This document shows positions 43,187 to 53,880 of a stretch of 64,000 nt of DNA, in pieces (position 1 is the first letter of the stretch; every line of letters begins with the position of its first letter). The position numbers and the translations under genes are program-made. Where the stretch lies: assembly GCA_011037195.1 (NCBI GenBank), contig JAAEAF010006073.1, positions 1-64,000 on the forward strand, read 5' to 3'. The notes under the pieces were generated by a model that saw only the letters and a list, made by a program, of their open reading frames with translations, had not been told where the DNA came from and searched no databases. Source of the DNA: Triatoma infestans. Taxonomy: Eukaryota > Arthropoda > Insecta > Hemiptera > Reduviidae.

Positions 43187-43741
43187 GGGCGGACGCCTTA
43201 GCGCAGGAGGGCTCGAAGGATACCTTTATAGGCCCCGAGCCCTTCTGCGGGCTTCCCAGGTGCCTTATTCAATGGATAGAAGACTAGCGTCTGCGAAGGT
43301 AGGAAAGTACGTCAGGGCAGAGGCAGGCGAAACTCTTTATTAAGAGACATTTGCCTGAATTTACCGAGGACCTACTGAGCCATAGCCGAAGGGATATAAG
43401 GCTAATAGTGGGTCTACTAATAGGGCACTGTAGGCTGAATAGGCACATGCACCATTTATTACTTGCAGACAACGCATTATGTCTGCGTAATTAGGAGGAA
43501 ACCCCGGTGCACATCCTTTGTGAGTGTGCCGGACTGGCAAGAACAAGGTTCCTTCAACTGGGGACTAGTAATCCCGAAGCCACGAACTTCATGACAGAGC
43601 CAGTTTCAGCTTTGCTAGGCGTGATTAAGAGGGCGAAGCTGAAGGATGTGCTATAAGCCCATGGGATCCACAATAGACCTTTTAATGTAGGTCGCAATGG
43701 AATGAGCCGTGGCCCTCCTCAAACTAATCTAATCTAATCTA
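43187..43741 (+). mobile_element. R1-like LINE 3' fragment with TAATC tail
   Basis: Plus-strand frames encode ADALAQEGSKDTFIGPEPFC (end of an RNase H domain, with the conserved AD.LA), then GLLIGHCRLNRHMHHLLLAD and, after one stop, ETPVHILCECAGLARTRF (zinc-knuckle region with CEC and H), and VSALLGVIKRAKLKDVL to the terminal stop. It ends in a short 3' UTR and TAATC repeats (43725-43741). It is clearly GC-richer than its surroundings. 5'-truncated and interrupted by stops. Confidence 0.8.
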
Positions 43742-44695
43742 CTTCTGGTAAGAGGAAGTATTCCGATCGTATCAAAATATTGATATATAGATTATTGATA
43801 TTAAGAAATACACTTGTTAAGGTCCCCTTAGTCAGAAAGAGTGTTTTTTGTTTGTTTTTTTGGTTCTAGAAAACGGTATGTGTGTGCGTGAATGTGTAAA
43901 ACAGCATAGCACAAAAACGAAAAATCATAGAAAGTTCAAAACATGGACATAATCCATTTTAGCAGGAAGTTGTCTGTCAAAATTTGGCATCACATTACAG
44001 GACCGGCAGGAAGTTGTCTGTCAAAATTCCTCAGCCGGAATTACCAGTTTACTGTGAAGATCTTGCGATTTTTTTCCGAAAACGGCTTTAACTATTTTCT
44101 TTAAACTTTCTATATTGAATACACATATTAAGTATTAAAGAACTTTTATTTGAATCATTTCTCCGGGAAAATTCATTTAAGTGAGGTTTTAGGGAAGGAT
44201 GAGTGGTTATATTTTCCTCTAAACAGCTATTTTAAGGTTTCTTATGCTATTTTATTGATTATACGGTTACTTAATTTAAATAATATTATTTAGAATTAAA
44301 TATGTTGTCAAAATTCCGAGTTTGAAATAGAAACAGCTGACTGGAAGTGCGTTTTTACTGAACATTTCAGTTTTCGATTTTTTCCATGAAGACTTCAAAG
44401 GGGATTCGTTAAACTTGGTCTAACTATACACACAGAAAGGTCTGTCACTTTTGATTGAAACTTTCTTTCGAGCAAATTCTTTTAAACGTGGTTTTGGTGT
44501 GGAGGAACTGGTTATATTTTCTTCAAATAAAAAGCTTTTTATTAAGTTTAAATTCTCCGATTGTACTACTGCATTGAAGACAACTTAAACGAACAGTAAA
44601 GATTTGAAGTTTGTACAAATTCATCATATATAATTAACTATAAGAAAATTGTAGTTCTGAGAAAGGCGTGTGCGTGTTTAACGTCAGATTTTTTT
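43742..44695 (+). repeat. ACT repeat, full-length plus copy
   Basis: Starts GGTAAGAGGAAGTATTCCGA right after the LINE tail, with GGTCCCCTTAGTCAGAAAGA, the AGCACAAAAACGAAAAATC block, a duplicated TTGTCTGTCAAAAT segment (43970-44022), AGCCGGAATTACC and CTGGAAGTGCG boxes, and a degraded 3' end (GAGAAAGGCGTGTGCGTG). Confidence 0.8.
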
Positions 44696-45744
44696 TTTTT
44701 TTTTTTTAATTCAAATTTATTAAAATATACAGATAATTAACATTTTTAATAAAATTTATTTCCTCAAACTTTAAAAAAGAAAGAAAAAGAATGTTTTACA
44801 TTTTTATCCTTAACATGAGACATTACGTAATAGAAACATACACTTGAGTGTCGTGAACCCAATTTCATTTGTTTATTTTTTATGGCGAGAAATATCCAGC
44901 ACTGCAGTCTGATTAGAAACATTTGTACCAACCTAGTCTTTTCAATAAAAAAAAGTTCATATTTTCCTTATGGTTGCTAAGAGGCTATTAGAAAGAAGGT
45001 TGTAAAATTCCCCAGGTTGGTTAACCTCCACTATGGTGCGGATAAACCAGTTTCCTATAAATATTTTTGCAATATTTTTTCCTTGTTGCACGTCCATACT
45101 TGGGGAATTACAGAAAACATCAGTTGGTATACCTGTATTAAGTCTAGCATAATGTTATAAGTTAAAAATACAGTTTATAGAATAAAAAGTTTCATAATTT
45201 TCTCTTAATAATTTATTTCATTTTTTTTATTTATCAAATAAAACTGTAGTTTTGTACACGACATTGTCTTGTTGGTTGATAAAAATTTATTTAAAAACTC
45301 AATACGTAATGTACTTTCTAAAAACATTTGGAACTGATTTACCTAGTCTCTAATCTAGGCTATCCAGTTTTCTGTACGTAAAAAATGGTTATTATCAACA
45401 ATTCATAAACATTGTAACAAATCACATTATTATAGCAATAAATTTATTTTATTTTCTTAGCCATATATTAATGAAACTGTTTTAACGATATAGTTATGGC
45501 AATTCAAAATTAATGACCTTTTTAAAAAACTCGTAAATATTGGAAAATATGAATTAAAAATTGGCAAATTGTTAAGTAACCATTGGCATGAAAGAAGTAA
45601 ACAAATTACTTTTTTAAGATAAGCTATTCATTCACACTACATAATACGAGACAAATTACAAAAGGAGTTATGTTAAACTTTCATATTCACATAATTCTAT
45701 TTGATTAATTTTTAGTTGTTTTTAAGGTTATAAAAAGTGGTAGG
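44696..45744. other. Non-repeat AT-rich DNA
   Basis: No gene, RNA or transposon recognised in about 1 kb. Confidence 0.5.
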
Positions 45745-45756
45745 ACCGCAAATTAT

Positions 45757-46771
45757 TATTATTATTATTATATTTGTCTGTGGGGAGGGAAACCCTACGC
45801 TAACCAAAGCCTCACTGAGCCCATAAGGCTACCCCAAGAAAAAACAACAACAAGCCAAGTCTATAACAAAAATCCAGACCCGGATCTAATCCATCTGAGA
45901 TTCACCACAGTCCGAATAAATCGGACAATAACCTTAAGCGGAAATAGCCTAAGCTCTTCCACAGACATTCTATTCCGACCAAAGGTCCTGAACCTAATTT
46001 CCCCACAACCCAAGCAATCAGTCATAAGATGGATGGTTGTTTCCTCCTCTGTCTCACAGACTCTACAAAATGGATCCCGCGTGAGCCCCATTATGTAGAG
46101 ATGTCTCCTTAAACCACAATAACCAGTAAGAGATCCAACCAGATGCCTGAGGGCGCTCCGTGAAAAACATAGCAACGTCTCACTAATGGCCTTGTCCGGA
46201 CTCCCGATGAGCATTTTGGACTGCCGAAAACCAACTGAGCTCATCCATAAGGACGAATGCTGTCCATGTCTGGAAGCCTGGCAGACATGTGCCAGAAGAC
46301 ACGCCAACAGCAGGCACGGGACCAATGAAAGAAGAGAAGCGCCTAATTTGGCAAACCTACCCACCTCCTTATTTCCAAAAATTCCCATGCGGCCCGGTAC
46401 CCAGAATAGAAGCACATCTTTCAGAGAAGAAAGCTCTTCCAGTCTTTTAGAACATTCTAACACCAACCTGGAAGTGAAGGTACATGAACTCAGCGCCTTC
46501 AGTGCAGCCTGGCTGTCCGAGCAGATACAAATACCTTTTAAGTTAGTGTTACGTACCCTTTCATCCAAAACACAACAAAGAATAGCATAAACCTCAGCCT
46601 GGAAGACCGTGGTCCATTCACCAAGAGATACTGTCAAATGATCTCCGGTCTCAAAATAGACCACAGCTCCAGACCTACCATCCATTCTGTAACCGTCCTT
46701 GCAACACCGGAAGTAATTATCAGGTATCATGCCAGACGGACCCAATCTTGACCAATCTTCCCTAGATGGTA
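45757..46771 (-). mobile_element. 5'-truncated I-like LINE with TAA tail and 12-bp duplication
   Basis: Flanked by a perfect 12-bp duplication ACCGCAAATTAT (45745-45756 and 46772-46783), marking both ends of a target-primed insertion. On the minus strand it ends in (TAA)n, the tail type of I-clade LINEs. It encodes the RNase H and zinc-knuckle part of ORF2 in one long frame. A rearranged relative lies at 27430-27880. Confidence 0.88.
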
Positions 46772-46778
46772 ACCGCAA
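45861..46778 (-). pseudogene. LINE ORF2 C-terminus: RNase H and zinc knuckle (305 codons)
   Basis: The frame is open because the insertion is young, but it has no true start: its first codon is a TTG lying inside the target-site duplication. RNase H (about residues 25-150) would remove RNA from the RNA:DNA hybrid. Visible are KDGYRMDGRSGAVVY (first Asp), FQAEVYAIL (Glu), CSDSQAALKALS (second Asp) and FWVPGRMGIFGNKEVGR. The usual WVPGH has R for H, and the last acidic residue of GNE.AD appears as G, so activity is doubtful. A zinc knuckle follows near residues 235-255 (CRVCETEEETTIHLMTDC, CX2CX8HX4C). The RT part is missing. The plus-strand frame at 46186-46590 is an antisense shadow. Confidence 0.85.
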
Positions 46779-46783
46779 ATTAT

Positions 46784-46911
46784 ACTGAATAGGCTGTTAT
46801 AGAGCATAGCTCTAACACGGCTGCTCTCCCAGAATATCAATGAAAGAAAATTGTCTGGAAAAATATTATAAATAAAAATTAAATAGGCCTAGAATCGTGT
46901 TCTTTAAAAAA
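46784..46911. other. Short spacer
   Basis: Target side of the LINE insertion. No feature seen. Confidence 0.4.
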
Positions 46912-47728
46912 AAAAAAATCTGGTGTGAAACAATCACGCGGACCTTCTAATAAATACAATTAAATCGAGAAATTTTAACCTTTAAAATTGCAACCTTGCT
47001 GTGTTTAGTTAGGCAAGCCTGTGCAGCCTTATGTGGAGTGCTCTATGTGAAAACCAACAAAGCTTGTGCAAATTAAAATTTAAACCAATACTGACAAACC
47101 TCAAATACCCCTATAAAATCACTTTTTTTAAGAAAAATGTTTTAAATAAAAGTGGTAACTTTTTCTGTCGTAACTATTTTTAAGAAAATTCAAAAAAAGA
47201 AAAACTATTCGTAAATTCGCACTTTCGGTTAACCGAATTTCTTTATATTTAGAATTTTATTTCCGCTTTTAATGTGTATTAATATTTAGTGGAAAGCATA
47301 ATGCTACTATTCCCCCCAGAACCCCCCAAAAAATATATTTTCCCCGGAAAATATTTCAAATAAAAGTGATAGGTATTTATGTGTGTAGATGGTATACGAA
47401 GTTTAAAGAAAATCGTTGTCATTGTTGTCGAGATAATCACCAAAACAAACTGGAAGATCCATTCAGTGAATTTGCACTTCCGGTTAATGGATTTTGCCCA
47501 TAATCTTCATATCTCATTGTGGTGATATTACGCAAACGGAAGTCCAAGTTTGAGATCCCTGTGTCTTTTCGTTTTTGAAATATTCTGTTAACCAAGACAG
47601 ACAGACAGACACACCATTCGCCCAAAAACATTTTTTTCGTATTTAGGACAACCCAAAAACATTTTTTTCCGGTGAAAACTTGTTCGATCGCAATACATCT
47701 CCTTATTAGGAGTAAGAGAAAGTGAAAA
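46912..47728 (-). repeat. ACT repeat, minus copy with alternative 3' module
   Basis: Starts AAAATCTGGTGTGAAACAAT, then carries the inverted module found at 32856-32920 (about 47010-47085), a middle block, CACTTTCGGTTAACCG, GCACTTCCGGTTAATGG, an ACAG microsatellite (47598-47612), TTTCCGGTGAAAACTTG and the 5' end TTAGGAGTAAGAGAAAGT. Confidence 0.8.
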
Positions 47729-48796
47729 AAAAACAAAAACAGAATCATTTAGTCAGAAATCAATTAAAGAGAAAGTAATTTTACAGTCACAATATTTCAA
47801 GTTGTTACACAAAAGACATTTTTACAGAGATAATGGAAGTAGTAAAATGACCTCAAAGTAGATAACCTTCCTTGTCCATTAAATCAGCTGAACAAATATT
47901 AATCATGCAGTGTTGCCACATGTAAAATATTATTAGATATAACATTAATTATTTGTTGTAGCGAATTCGGATCGAACTTGCAAGAATATGAAATGTGGAA
48001 AAAAAGATTTATTAACTAAAGATGTACAAATTTATTGGCAATATATTTAATCTTTAAAATTACCGTTATATTATACAAAATACTAGATTAAGAGAATAAT
48101 TCTAATACCGGAAATAGTAAAATATCGTATATATAAAATATCTGGCAGTTCTTAAAGGAAAGGAAAAAAAAAATCTCGACTTCCCCCTCTCTTTTCTAAT
48201 TACAGTTATTAATTATAGGCTAATTAGGAAGTAATTTCATACTTTAATAAATGTAAAACTATTAAACATTTTATTAATCTATACCAATTAAATGCCCTCG
48301 CACGCACAGTCTATTGGGCTAACAGCATATTCACCTTTGATTGTGAAAAGTCAGGGTTTGATTTCTGTACAGATGAACCCTAAATGATCTAGTATGTGAG
48401 TAAAAACGGTAGCTATCGTTGTTAGTTAGATTAGACCTAGTTAGCTAGCAGAGGCCAGAACTATACGACGGAGTTCCTAATTAATGTTTTACAATTTAAT
48501 TTGTCGATTAATATTGTTACAAGCTGATGCTTTATTGCAGTAAACCTTCTAGGAACAAGAGATTATTCTATAAAAACTCTTATATCACATAGTTTCGAGA
48601 TCATGCAAGTCTAGAGAAATTTGTCTCGTTTTCATGTAAATTGGGAAAATATCATTCAGCAAAGTCATGTCTCTGCAGATTGGCGGAATTCATTCACAAC
48701 ATTTTCCAATACTCCAAATTCATTTTCCTTTTTATTAAGATGAGAAACTTCTATTTTTATTTATAAATAGATAAATTCTCAATTAGCTTTTCTAAT
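47729..48796. other. AT-rich DNA with a possible degenerate tRNA-like element
   Basis: At about 48296-48380 a tRNA-like layout is seen: an arm TTCAC/GTGAA around an anticodon-like loop and a degenerate B-box GGGTTTGATTTC. It resembles SINE family 2 but is too decayed to be sure. The rest is AT-rich with no gene seen. Confidence 0.4.
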
Positions 48797-49440
48797 TTTT
48801 ACTTTCTCTTACTGCTGGGAGGAGAAAGTATTGCAGTCGTGTCAGATTTTCACCGGAAATATACGTTTTTGTCGTAAAAATAGCTTCCAGGAAATATGTA
48901 TGTATGTATATGAAAAGCATAGTTTAAAAAAACAAAATAAACTCACGAGAAAGTTCCACACTTGACATTCCGTTTGGTATCAATCACTATGGAATCTGAC
49001 AGGAAGATAACTGACAAAAATTCCTCAACCGGAAGTCCTAATTTATTGACTGAATGGATTTTTGAGATTTTTTTTTGCGAATTTTCCTCGAAAGTGGCAC
49101 TAAATATTTAGAATGCTATTTTAGTTTATTTGACAATTTCTATCATCTATATAATTAGTGATTAGAATTAAATGTGTCGTTAAAATTCCAAGTTTAGGGA
49201 AAAATCGGTTGACCGGAAGTGCGAATTTACTGAACCGTTTTTTTTTTGGTTTCTTTAGTTGTTTGCGATTTTCTCCACAACCACAATGTATTTTCAATTT
49301 CACTAACTATAAATACATAAATATTAGCACTTTTGTTTGTAATCTTTTTTTTTCTTCAAGAAAAAAGAGTTTTAGAGGGGTTCTAGAGGAGCTTGAAGGG
49401 TCACGCCTCCTAAAAAAAAAATATTGGATTCTCCTATGAA
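48797..49440 (+). repeat. ACT repeat, plus copy, 3' end missing
   Basis: Starts TTTACTTTCTCTTACTGCTG and GGAGAAAGTATTGCAGTCG, with TCACCGGAAATATACG, AACCGGAAGTCCTAATTTAT and GACCGGAAGTGCGAATTTAC boxes. The middle subrepeat is shortened and the 3' inverted repeat is absent. Confidence 0.8.
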
Positions 49441-50112
49441 TAATTAACATTATATTTTTAAGTGTTTATTTTGTAATGTAATTAAATAAACAGCATAAAT
49501 TTGAAGCAAATTTGTAACTCTATAAAATTGTTTTCAATCTCACCTCTAGGTTTTGACCGATATATATTTATATAATTTCGAAGTCATACTTTCCACACAC
49601 AAGCACAAAAAAACTATTCGCTACAACTATATTTTTCCGTTATCTCAGGTGTCATTAAAAAATATGAATTTCCAAAGAAAACTCTAAACGGCGCAACACT
49701 AATCTCTTAAAGAAACGAATTGGATTGGACTTTGGAATTATTTCCAAAGTAGAGACGGCTTACTTTCTTTAATGCCCCATATTATTTGTTAATCAGTTCA
49801 ATAAATATTCTGTTCACGATGACAACAAAAAGTAAACTGGATTTAAAGTGAATTTCAACTTCCTTACAAAAGACTTGTTAAGAATATTGAATACCTCCTC
49901 TGTCCTAGATCAAGGTTAAATTCTTATCATGTCTGATATTAAAACTTAAGAGTGGATTTAAAAACCTATGGGATGGTTGGTTTCCAGTCATTTTATAATA
50001 TTTATTTTTACTGTTTTTTTTATCATTAGATATTATTTTAGAGTAAAATAAATATCTTGAATAAATACAAAAAAAAAGAATCTTAGTTGCTTGGAATTTG
50101 CATGAATGGGAA
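49441..50112. other. AT-rich spacer
   Basis: No gene or repeat end recognised apart from faint ACT-like words near 49660-49690. Confidence 0.4.
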
Positions 50113-50915
50113 ACTCTAAACGTAAACAAAAAATATCACCATGGGTTCTGACAGTACATAATACGTCAAAATCCCTCAACCGGAAGTACCACTTTACAAG
50201 TTTTTTTTTACCTTTTTGCAATTTTCTCAAAAATGGCTCCAACGATTTTCTTGGAACATAGTATATCAAGTGCACCTACAAAGAGCTACAACATTTATTT
50301 GAAACATTTTTCCGGAAAAATGCATTTAAGGTTACTTTTGGGGGAGGGGGTGTCAGGTTGTCCTCTAAAGTGCTATTTCAGTTTATTAGATAATTCTGTC
50401 ATCTAAATAATGCTAATTAGAATTAGATGTGTTGTGGAAATTCCGAGTTTGAAAAAAATCTGATGAAGTGCGTTTACTTTACCACTTTACTAAATGATTT
50501 TTTTTCACATTTTCGCGATTTTCTCAAACATGGCTCCAACGATTTTCTTGAAACTTCACGTATAAACTAAACATGCAAAGATCTACAACTTTTATTTAAA
50601 ACATTTCTCTGGGAAAATTCATTTAATAGCACTTTTGGAGGAGCGGAGGGTCTACGTTTTTCTCTAAAGTGCTTTCATAGTTGAATATAAAATTCTATCA
50701 TCCAAATAAAATTAATTAGCAATAAATAGATTGGCAAAATTCCAAGTTTCAAGAAAATTAGTTAACCGGAAGTGCGTTTTTACTGAACAGTTTTTTCAGT
50801 TTTCGACGAATTTCATTAAATTTGGTATACTGGCTATAAAATTTTTCAATTATAATTTTGAGAACTGGAGTAAGAGAAAGTTGTGTGAGTGTTTCGCACC
50901 AGAGTTTTATATTAT
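50113..50915 (+). repeat. ACT repeat, plus copy, 5'-truncated
   Basis: Starts in the block TATCACCATGGGTTCTGACA, has AACCGGAAGTACCACTTTAC, the GGGGGAGGGGG block, two subrepeats and AACCGGAAGTGCGTTTTTAC, and ends GGAGTAAGAGAAAGTTGTGT with hairpin. The 68-codon frame at its end is a chance frame. Confidence 0.85.
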
Positions 50916-51285
50916 AGAGAAAATCTTAGAAAACTGAAAAAAAAAACTGTTCAATAAAAACTCACTTCCGGTCAACTGATTTTCTCCAAAAACTCTGAAT
51001 TTAATGTAGTGTAAATGAATTTTCCCAGTGAAATGTCTGAAAAAAACGTTGTGGCTCCTATATAATTATGTAGTTGATATAATATATTTTAATGAAAATC
51101 GTTGAAGAAAAAAAAATTCACCAAAGTAGTACTTCCGGTTAGCCGATTTTGACAAAACCTTATTGACAGGTCCCTTGGTGGAACTTAAACTAAATATCAA
51201 CTTGAACTTTCTGTTATTTTCCCTTTTTGAGTTTTCGCTGACTCTTCCTCCCCCCTCCCCACACAGATCGTTCTAGATTTTAGAC
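50916..51285 (-). repeat. ACT repeat, short minus fragment
   Basis: Has CTCACTTCCGGTCAACTG and GTACTTCCGGTTAGCCG boxes and a degraded CAGATCGTTCTAG end. Internally deleted. Confidence 0.65.
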
Positions 51286-51945
51286 CGGAAATACATGTAT
51301 TGGAGCCCCCTGAATACGGAAAAAAAAATGTTTTCAGCGAATGATCTGTATGTGTATGTGTGTGTGTTAATAGAATAATTCAAAAAATGAAAAGTCGGCA
51401 GGAAGCTCAAATTTCATTTTCCGTTTAGATACTGTCATCGCATCAGGACCCATAGATTTCGGGCAAAATTCATCAATTGAAGATGCGACTTTATTGAATG
51501 TTTTTTTTTTTTTTTCTTTTTCACTTTTTCATGATTTTTCTCAAAATCGGCTCCAACTTCGTATACGATCTACACACATTAATCCCGATCACTTTTATTT
51601 GAAATATTTTCGTGGGATAATTGATTTTTTTTGTAAGGTTCTGGGCGATCAGTAGCGTTATGCTTTCCTCTAAAGTACCACTTCAGTATATTCTACGGTT
51701 TTACCACCTAATAATATTAATACAATTAGAAGCAGTGATAGAATTCCATATTTGAAGAAAATCGATTGACCGGAAGTGCGATTTTACACAATAGGTTTTT
51801 GAATTTTTTTGATTTTTCTCGAAAACGACAACGATTTCCATATAATATAGAGATAGCCGACACTAAATATTGTTCTACACTAATAATAGAGTCAAATAAA
51901 AGTGGGATATGAGTAAAATTGTGTGGGTGTTCCCACGAACATTTT
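51286..51945 (+). repeat. ACT repeat, plus fragment
   Basis: Has AGACCGGAAATACATG, a TG site (51347-51367), the TTCAAAAAATGAAAAGTCG block, a middle subrepeat and GACCGGAAGTGCGATTTTAC, with a degraded end around 51900-51945. Confidence 0.7.
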
Positions 51946-52369
51946 TCTAAGTTATAACTAACTAAAGACTCATTATTTAATCTATGAGATTATTCTTTAA
52001 AAGAAATCATTAAAAAAAAAAAAGAAGTTTTTATTAACCCGAAGTTACAAAACTATTTTTTTTTCTAATGCATAATTATGCAATAATAAAAAGAAAACAA
52101 TTATTTAATTGATTTATTGCTGAATTGTGAAAAATAGGATAATAGATTTTCCTATTGTTGATCAGGGTCATCGATGATATAAACTTATGCGACTTTTTTT
52201 TTTCTTTAATTATCTAATTTAATTTACATTTCAAAATAATTTGGTGATGGGTTTTATGTTTTAAAAAATATACAATTACAAATGAAAAAGTTAGTACTTT
52301 ATTTACAAGCTTCATGTTTATTGGCGTACATATTTCCGGTTGAATATGAACTATACACAGGGAGTTTGT
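51946..52369. other. AT-rich spacer
   Basis: Contains a scrap related to the 42684 tandem units (TTATAACTAACTAAAGACTC). No gene seen. Confidence 0.4.
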
Positions 52370-53545
52370 AGAATGGAACTAGTTAGGGATTGTTAGCTTA
52401 AAGGTCGACTGGCAATGCGGTGGAATCGATACCAGCCAGTGCTGGCTGTTAGATTTCTTTTCGTCCTATATAGGTTTCGTTTTCGTCCTATGTAGGTTTC
52501 GTTTTCGTCCTATGCAGCTCACGTTCTGGTGATGGCAGTGTTGTTGAGAATACTGCCCTGAATATATGCATTCTTTGATTAATAATAATTATTCCTGGCC
52601 CGGTAGGAATCCGGAGTGGATGAGTGCTATTTATAGCTGCTGACACAGAATTCATCTCGATGGACTTGAGCCGCAGGGTACCAACAGAATGAGGTTCGCC
52701 TGTACTTAGACGTCGCTTTGTAGGCAACAGCTCTGTATAGGCGATGTTGGAACGTTCCTGGTTTTGCTGACGCTAGGGACAGAGAGCACCCTCATTGTGA
52801 TGCAAGACCAGTTGGTGACCACTGAGGGACCCAAGTGAGACTCTGATATCTGCAAGGTGTACCGCGCTGCCTAGGAGACAGTCCATCATTTACTCAGGGC
52901 GTGCCAAGCGCTTGCCCAAAAGGAGTATCTGGGGAGGCATTATATACAGTATGTTGAAAATCCTCCATTGTGAATTGGCGAAGAATCTGGGTCAGGTCCA
53001 GAGTCCCAGGCCTTACTATAGACACTTCGATTTTTAGGACGCAACACACTTCCTTTACTGGATCGAGTAGTCTTGACTAAAAGTATGATTACTCCGCCGG
53101 ACATAGTGTGGTATGATAAAGAAAACGGCCGAGTTTATCTTGTCGAGGTATCGGATATCGGGCGGATTAATCTAATCCGTGGCGAAAAACGAGCAGTTGG
53201 CTGGAAAGCTCTGGTTGGCTGACGTTGAGCTTGAAGGAAAGCCAGATTGCAGAAATATAGCAAGCTGTAGTTCTTCACTCATGTCACATTATCTGGGATG
53301 TGTTGAAGGAGAATACGCAATAGGCAGACTGATGAAACATTTAGTCATTTAGACAAGTGATTGGAGTGCATCTGCAGGTATGTATGTGTGTAGGCGCGGG
53401 CGAGTGTGCATATGTCTATGATTGGTGTGTATGTGTTCTAGTAAAACAAAACTAAGAAGAAAAGGGGGTGCACTCCTTGCGCATAGATGCGAAGCATGCT
53501 TTAAAATTAAAAAAAAAAATAAATAAGATAAATAAATAAAAATTA
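52370..53545 (+). mobile_element. Higher-GC island, probable retroelement 3' end
   Basis: GC content is visibly higher than in the flanks. A 22-bp unit TAGGTTTCGTTTTCGTCCTA+TG occurs twice in tandem (52471-52514) with a partial third upstream. At 53082-53220 a short frame reads PPDIVWYDKENGRVYLVEVS followed by NLIRGEKRAVGWKALVG. This resembles the PD...(D/E)xK-like C-terminal domain with a following EK..KY..L pattern seen at the end of some LINE polyproteins. The island ends in an A-rich AAATA tail (53503-53545). No RT motif found; the assignment is weak. Confidence 0.4.
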
Positions 53546-53651
53546 ATTCGTTTAAATAGCAAGATAAATGCATCACTAGTGTTAGCCGTGAAAAGTGAGT
53601 AGTAAAAAAGCGAGGGGAATAAAAATAAATTTGGCGCTGAGCCTAAATTGT
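53546..53651. other. Short spacer
   Basis: No feature seen. Confidence 0.4.
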
Positions 53652-53880
53652 TTACTTTCTCTTTCCGCTGAGAGAGGAAGTATTATATTAATAGCAGAAT
53701 TGTGAAACATGCATTATTTGGACAGCGTGACGGTCAGTTACTTTAAGAGCTGCAACGTTTACAAGGTAAATTAAATGTTTTCGTTAGAATTCCATATTTG
53801 CAGATTAAATACGATTTTATAGAACAATTCCGTGTGTTTCAACATTTTCTCTCGAAAATCGCTCGAACGCTTTCTCGAAA
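53652..53880 (+). repeat. ACT repeat, plus 5' scrap
   Basis: TTTACTTTCTCTTTCCGCTG and GAGAGGAAGTATTATATTA, then a piece of a late middle block. It abuts a minus copy. Confidence 0.65.

Noticed and set aside
45861..46778. A 305-codon frame as a host gene
   Set aside because: It is a LINE RNase H/zinc-knuckle region inside a TAA-tailed insertion with target-site duplications, and its first codon lies in the duplication.
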